Shown here: positions 31,260 to 35,253 of the stretch, one piece after another | Layout of the letters: every line of letters starts with the position of its first letter | How positions within the stretch are numbered: position 1 is the first letter of the stretch | Source: CATZDY01 sp045599035 | GTDB lineage: Bacteria > Bacillota > Desulfotomaculia > Desulfotomaculales > Desulfocucumaceae | NCBI GenBank assembly: GCA_045599035.1 | Contig: JAZRVI010000056.1 | Coordinates: forward strand, 1-35,253 | DNA length: 35,253 nt | Reading direction: 5' to 3' | Notes under the pieces: model-generated | The model's database searches: none | Seen by the model: the letters and a program-made list of their open reading frames with translations, nothing else | Told to the model about the DNA's origin: nothing | Made by a program: the position numbers and the translations under genes

Positions 31260-31772
31260 TCAGCGAACTGGCTTTAGATTTTTGATAATTAAACGCTCCA
31301 GCCGCCGGTTAATTAAAGTGGTTCCCCAATATTCCTTCCCCGGCAAGGGCTGCACCAATATGCTGTAAATCCCGGCTCGATTGGCTCCCAGCATATCGGT
31401 AATAACCTGATCCCCCACCACTGCCACTTCATCCGGCTTGAGCTTTAAGCTGGCTGCCGCCCGCAAAAAAGATTTTTTACCCGGCTTTTTAGCCTTATAA
31501 ATATAAGGAACCCCCAAAGGCTGCAACAGACTTTCCAGCCGCTCAAAGTGATTATTATTGGAAACAACCATCCATTTCAAGCCCTTGGCCTCCAGATCCC
31601 GCAGCCACTGCAAAGTGGCCGCCGAAAATTGTTTTTGATGCCGGGGCAAAAGAGTATTATCCAGATCAAACAGCAGGGCTTTAATGCCCCTTTGCTTTAA
31701 TTCCTCCAAATCAAGCTGTTGTACAGAACTTAAATAAAGCCGAGGATGCAGATATTTTTTTATAATGCCCAT
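31260..31772 (-). CDS. YqeG-type HAD phosphatase
   Basis: The 170-residue protein is a HAD-superfamily hydrolase of the YqeG family (HAD-IIIA). Motif I is FDLDNTLL with nucleophile D36 and acid D38; motif II is VVSNNN with S71; motif III is K96 in KAKKPGKKSF; motif IV is VVGDQVITDMLGANRAG with D121 and D126. Cap domains are absent, suggesting a macromolecular or large substrate. B. subtilis YqeG is linked to a cluster with ribosome-assembly genes such as yqeH; here it sits between dnaB and aroK instead. Start: ATG after GAGAAGAA. Substrate unknown. Confidence 0.88.
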   Translation of the reverse strand: MGIIKKYLHPRLYLSSVQQLDLEELKQRGIKALLFDLDNTLLPRHQKQFSAATLQWLRDLEAKGLKWMVVSNNNHFERLESLLQPLGVPYIYKAKKPGKKSFLRAAASLKLKPDEVAVVGDQVITDMLGANRAGIYSILVQPLPGKEYWGTTLINRRLERLIIKNLKPVR

Positions 31773-31787
31773 TGCTTCTTCTCCGTT

Positions 31788-33113
31788 TTATTCTTTGGCC
31801 AGATTAACAAATTTGGTAAATTCTTTAATAAAAGCCAATTCCACCGTTCCAGTCGGCCCATTTCTCTGTTTGGCTACAATAATTTCAGCTATGCCTTTTT
31901 TTTCGCTATCTTCGTTATAATATTCATCCCGATAAATAAACATAATAACATCCGCATCCTGTTCCAAAGAACCGCTTTCCCGCAAATCAGACATCATAGG
32001 AATTTTATCCTGTCTCTGTTCGACCGCCCGGCTGAGCTGGGACAAGGCAATAATCGGCAAATTCAGCTCTTTGGCCAGATTTTTTAGGGATCGGGAAATT
32101 TCAGAAATTTCCTGCTGCCGATTTTCCCGATTGCTGCCGCTTAAAAGCTGTAAATAATCAATTACAATTAAGGCCAAACCCTGTTTAGCCTGTAAACTTT
32201 TAGCTTTGGCACGCAGCTGCCGGATATTTAATCCCCCGGTATCATCAATAAATAACTGAGCCTTGGACAACCGGCCCACAGCTTGAACCAAATTGCCCCA
32301 ATCCTCTCCAGTCAGCTTGCCGGTTCTTACCTTTTGCTGATCCACCATGGATTCGGCACAAATAATTCTTTGGGTCAGTTGGGCAACGGACATTTCCAGG
32401 CTAAAAACAGCTACCGGTTTATTTTGCATGGCTACATTATGAGCAATGGTTAAACCAAAGCTGGTTTTGCCCATGGCCGGACGACCCGCCACAATAATTA
32501 AATCCCCAGGCTGCAAACCGCAGCAAAGCCGATCCAAATCCGCAAAGCCGCTGGTTAATCCGGAAATCTGACCTTGATTGCGAAAACGCTGTTCAATCAG
32601 CTTAAACACTTCGACTATGGCTTCCGGAAAGCCAACAAAATTTTTTTGCAGCTGCTGTTCAGACAGCTTGGCAAAAGCTTTTTCCGCTTCCAATAAAAGC
32701 TGTTGGGAGTCCTGTTCCTGATAGCCCTGTTCGGCAATTTGCCTGGCCAGAGCAACCAAATGCCGCAAAACCGATTTTTCCTTAACAATCTTGGCATATT
32801 CTTCCGCATTGGCCGCCGTGGGCATAATTAAGGAGGCCAAATAAACCACTCCGCCCACACTGTCCAATTGTCCCTTTTGAGTCAGCCAATCAGTCAGGGT
32901 CAATAAGTCCGGATTTTGTCCTTGTTCAATTAAGACCGTCAAAGCCTGAAAAATCAACCGGTTTTTGCTTAAATAAAAATCCTCGGCGGCAATAATCTTT
33001 TCAATTTCAAACAGAATTTTGGGTTCCAGTAAAATAGACCCCAGAACCGCCTGTTCGGCATCAAGGTTCTGGGGCGGCTTTGATTCGGAGATCAGATTAA
33101 ACGAATGTTCCAT
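31788..33113 (-). CDS. dnaB: Replicative DNA helicase DnaB/DnaC type
   Basis: The hexameric helicase that opens the replication fork 5'-3' on the lagging strand. The 441 residues start with the N-terminal domain (PQNLDAEQAVLGSILLE) and helical collar, followed by a RecA-like domain with Walker A GRPAMGKT (210-217), Walker B region LIVIDYLQLL and a C-terminal block MSDLRESGSLEQDADVIMFIYRDEYYN, which includes the arginine finger region. Length is typical of Gram-positive enzymes. It is 27 bp downstream of the lonC-like gene in the same direction. rplI, often upstream of this pair in Clostridia, is not seen here. Confidence 0.96.
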   Translation of the reverse strand: MEHSFNLISESKPPQNLDAEQAVLGSILLEPKILFEIEKIIAAEDFYLSKNRLIFQALTVLIEQGQNPDLLTLTDWLTQKGQLDSVGGVVYLASLIMPTAANAEEYAKIVKEKSVLRHLVALARQIAEQGYQEQDSQQLLLEAEKAFAKLSEQQLQKNFVGFPEAIVEVFKLIEQRFRNQGQISGLTSGFADLDRLCCGLQPGDLIIVAGRPAMGKTSFGLTIAHNVAMQNKPVAVFSLEMSVAQLTQRIICAESMVDQQKVRTGKLTGEDWGNLVQAVGRLSKAQLFIDDTGGLNIRQLRAKAKSLQAKQGLALIVIDYLQLLSGSNRENRQQEISEISRSLKNLAKELNLPIIALSQLSRAVEQRQDKIPMMSDLRESGSLEQDADVIMFIYRDEYYNEDSEKKGIAEIIVAKQRNGPTGTVELAFIKEFTKFVNLAKE

Positions 33114-33140
33114 TTAATAACCTGCCATTTCCTAAAGTCC

Positions 33141-35087
33141 TTACTGTCTAAAAAAGCGTAAAACTTCAGCCAGATTTTTCACCGGAATAATTTCAATATT
33201 TTTCAGGCCAAGCGGAACATCCTTCCGGTTTTCTTCCGGCACCAGCACCTTTTTAATGCCAGCTTGCTTGGCTCCATAAATCTTTTCCGGAATACCGCCT
33301 ACGGCTCGAATTTCGCCCCGAATGGAAAGTTCTCCGGTTACTGCTATATCCTGCCGTAAAGGGAAATTCTCAAAAGCACTATAAATAGCCAAAAAAATGG
33401 CTAAACCAGCCGAAGGACCGTCAATATTACCTCCGCCCACCACATTAATATGCAAATCATAGGTATTGAGATCCTGGCCAGTCACAATTCGGAACATGGA
33501 AGCTGCATTAAAAACCGAATCCTTAGCCATGCTGCCAGCGGTATCGTTAAAACGAATAACCCCTTTGTTGGCCTGAGCCGCCGGAAAAGCTACCGCTTCA
33601 ATCTCGATTACGGAGCCTAAAAAACCGCTGACTCCCAAACCAAAAATCTTGCCCACCTCAGACTTAGCCGAAGCCTTTTGCAGTACATAGGGACTAAGCC
33701 GCCCCGCCTGTACTACAGCATAAACATCCTCCAATTCAATCAGCGGATTGTTTTCTGCAAAACCATTTCGTCCCAAAGCTGTGCCATAGGCATCTGCCAG
33801 AATATTAACCGCCTTGCGTCCTTCAATGGTATATTCGGCAATGGTTTCCGCCACATTTTTGGCCAGTTGTACCTGCAATTTTTCAGCCGCCTGCTCCACA
33901 ATCTGCTGCAAATCCGCTGGAGTCAAAGGCTCAAAATACACCTCGGCACACCGGGAACGAATGGCCGGGTTCAAATCCTGCGGCGAACGAGTGGTGGCTC
34001 CAATCAGAATAAAATCCGCCGGGGCTCCTTCTTCAAAAATTTTGCGAACATAGGCCGGAATATTGGGATCATGCGGATCATAATAGGAGGAATCAAAGAA
34101 AACCCTTTTATCTTCCAAAACCTTGAGCAGTTTGTTTTGCAGCAACAAATCCATTTCCCCAATTTCATCAATAAACAAAACCCCGTTATGAGCATCACTG
34201 ACCAGACCCAATTTGGGTTCTGGAATCCCGCTGTCTGCCAAATCCCGTTTGGCCCCTTGATAAATGGGATCGTGAACGGAACCTAAAAGCGGATTGGTAA
34301 CTTCCCGAGGATCCCAGCGTAAGGTGGAGCCGTTGACCTCAATAAAAGGCGAATCTTCCTGAAAAGGACTGGAGGGCAACTGTTTGACCGCCTCCAAAAC
34401 CAACCGGGCAGCCGTAGTTTTACCCACTCCAGGCGGGCCGTAGAGCAAAATATGCTGGGGAAAGGAGGAGGCCAGTTTAGCCAACAAAGCCTTAACCGCT
34501 GCCTGCTGTCCTATAATTTCTTCCAGAGCAGCCGGACGCAAAAATTCCATGGCAGTTCGAGCCATTTGCTTTTGCTCCATCTTTTCCAAAATAGCCAGTT
34601 TTTTTAAGGTCTGGGCATTTTCCGGACCGCCGTCTTCCTTTAAAATTTGCAGCTTAATTTCCTTGACATATTCTTCATGTTTTTGCTGCAAACGATTGTT
34701 AATTTTCTTTTCAATATCATCCTCCACAGAACGGCGAGCCAAATTATCAGCAATTTGTTCATGCAGATTTTCCAGAATTGCTGGAATTTCTTCGATTTCC
34801 GGCAAATGATCCAAAACTGGTTCTTCCTGAATGATTTTTTGCAAAGCCAAAACCCGTTCCGCCAAAGAATCAGATTTAATATTGCCCAAAGCATTTAATT
34901 TAGTGGCCCGCAAAACCAATTTATCCGAACCATATAAATTAATCAGCAGTTGATACAAAGCATTAACCTGTTTTTTTAAATACATTTCCTCGGCTTCTGC
35001 AGCTTCTGCCATTACCTCAATTTCGGATGCTTTTTTATGTGCTTTTAGTTCTTCCAAAGTCCTTTTTTTGACTGGAAAGAATTTCAT
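33141..35087 (-). CDS. lonC: Lon-family ATP-dependent protease, LonC/LonB type
   Basis: The 648-residue protein combines an AAA+ ATPase with a Lon serine protease domain but lacks the long Lon N-domain. Residues 1-180 are mostly helical with a coiled-coil look and contain LVLRATKLNALGNIKSDSLAERVLAL, a block I associate with LonC. Walker A is GPPGVGKT (217-224); Walker B is VLFIDEIGEMD; the catalytic dyad is S559 (DGPSAGL) and K602, spaced 43 residues as in Lon. LonC proteins are found in endospore formers. The start is ATG after AAAGGAG. It is probably co-transcribed with dnaB. A LonB label is the alternative; the ATPase motifs look complete. Confidence 0.88.
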   Translation of the reverse strand: MKFFPVKKRTLEELKAHKKASEIEVMAEAAEAEEMYLKKQVNALYQLLINLYGSDKLVLRATKLNALGNIKSDSLAERVLALQKIIQEEPVLDHLPEIEEIPAILENLHEQIADNLARRSVEDDIEKKINNRLQQKHEEYVKEIKLQILKEDGGPENAQTLKKLAILEKMEQKQMARTAMEFLRPAALEEIIGQQAAVKALLAKLASSFPQHILLYGPPGVGKTTAARLVLEAVKQLPSSPFQEDSPFIEVNGSTLRWDPREVTNPLLGSVHDPIYQGAKRDLADSGIPEPKLGLVSDAHNGVLFIDEIGEMDLLLQNKLLKVLEDKRVFFDSSYYDPHDPNIPAYVRKIFEEGAPADFILIGATTRSPQDLNPAIRSRCAEVYFEPLTPADLQQIVEQAAEKLQVQLAKNVAETIAEYTIEGRKAVNILADAYGTALGRNGFAENNPLIELEDVYAVVQAGRLSPYVLQKASAKSEVGKIFGLGVSGFLGSVIEIEAVAFPAAQANKGVIRFNDTAGSMAKDSVFNAASMFRIVTGQDLNTYDLHINVVGGGNIDGPSAGLAIFLAIYSAFENFPLRQDIAVTGELSIRGEIRAVGGIPEKIYGAKQAGIKKVLVPEENRKDVPLGLKNIEIIPVKNLAEVLRFFRQ

Positions 35088-35136
35088 TAAATTATTCTCC
35101 TTTATAGCTTATTGGCACTGTAAACTTAAATGAAAA

Positions 35137-35166
35137 TTGAAAACTCGCCATCCTTTTTGGTACAAT
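35137..35166 (+). promoter_or_regulatory. Promoter of the gene starting at 35215
   Basis: TTGAAA (35137-35142) and TACAAT (35161-35166) are spaced by 18 bp, divergent from lonC. The start codon is about 48 bp after the -10. Confidence 0.55.
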
Positions 35167-35214
35167 AGTTTCACCACAAAACCAGGTACCTCCCAAAAAA
35201 GGAGACGAGTTCTC

Positions 35215-35253
35215 ATGGTAAAATCATACCAAATTTATTGTCCCAAATGCAAT
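35215..35253 (+). CDS. Start of a CxxC protein, possibly a transposase (cut by window end)
   Basis: Only 13 codons are in the window, MVKSYQIYCPKCN, preceded by GGAGACGAG with a somewhat long gap to the ATG. The CPKC pair looks like the start of a zinc ribbon. Several IS transposases and some small regulators begin in this way, so a transposase is plausible but cannot be decided from 13 residues. Confidence 0.4.
   Translation, partial: MVKSYQIYCPKCN

Overview
The window looks like a chromosomal segment of an endospore-lineage Bacillota (Clostridia or a relative). It has AT-leaning DNA, strong AGGAGG-type ribosome binding sites, frequent TTG/GTG starts, a GSI-type glnA, FloA, MinC, SLH-anchored surface protein, a CotH kinase and a Lon-family protease of the spore-former LonC type next to dnaB. 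The species cannot be named from the sequence alone.

Layout. Positions 1-515 are mobile-element debris: a MITE-like insertion (35-198, 8-bp target duplication) and the decayed 3' end of an IS200/IS605 tnpB with its right-end hairpin, which abuts the stop codon of a duplicated P-loop ATPase gene. The leftward group rsmD-coaD-coiled-coil protein-ATPase follows (516-3222). Positions 3454-7953 carry a complete BMP-type nucleoside ABC importer (lipoprotein, double ATPase, two permeases), converging on glpX. Positions 9384-12606 hold a VTC-domain protein, a DUF4956 membrane protein and a CotH kinase.

The most interesting stretch is 12607-13350. It is a five-repeat CRISPR array with 36-bp repeats of type II-A character, transcribed leftward. 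Its leader ends exactly at the first repeat with ATTTGAG, the leader-anchoring motif known from type II-A systems, and it has its own terminator. No cas gene lies in the window. Two degenerate repeat halves, inverted to each other, lie in and beyond the leader; one is an anti-repeat embedded in the leader. tRNA-Arg(TCT) and tRNA-Gly(TCC) follow with a near-perfect promoter and terminator.

Positions 13666-21531 are mostly housekeeping: holA, thiN, glgA, minC, an NCS2 purine permease, a YbaK-type deacylase and an ABC-F ATPase. Positions 21666-27186 form a cell-surface region: floA, a small basic protein, a 918-residue protein with eight BIG2 domains and three SLH domains, then a holin and an amidase with an SLH-like tail. 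This could be a domesticated lysis or secretion cassette.

Positions 27355-35087 hold glnA, a DUF456 membrane protein, murI with a small upstream membrane protein, a SugE/Gdx exporter, aroK, a YqeG-type phosphatase, dnaB and lonC. The last 39 bases begin a new rightward gene with a CxxC motif, perhaps a transposase.
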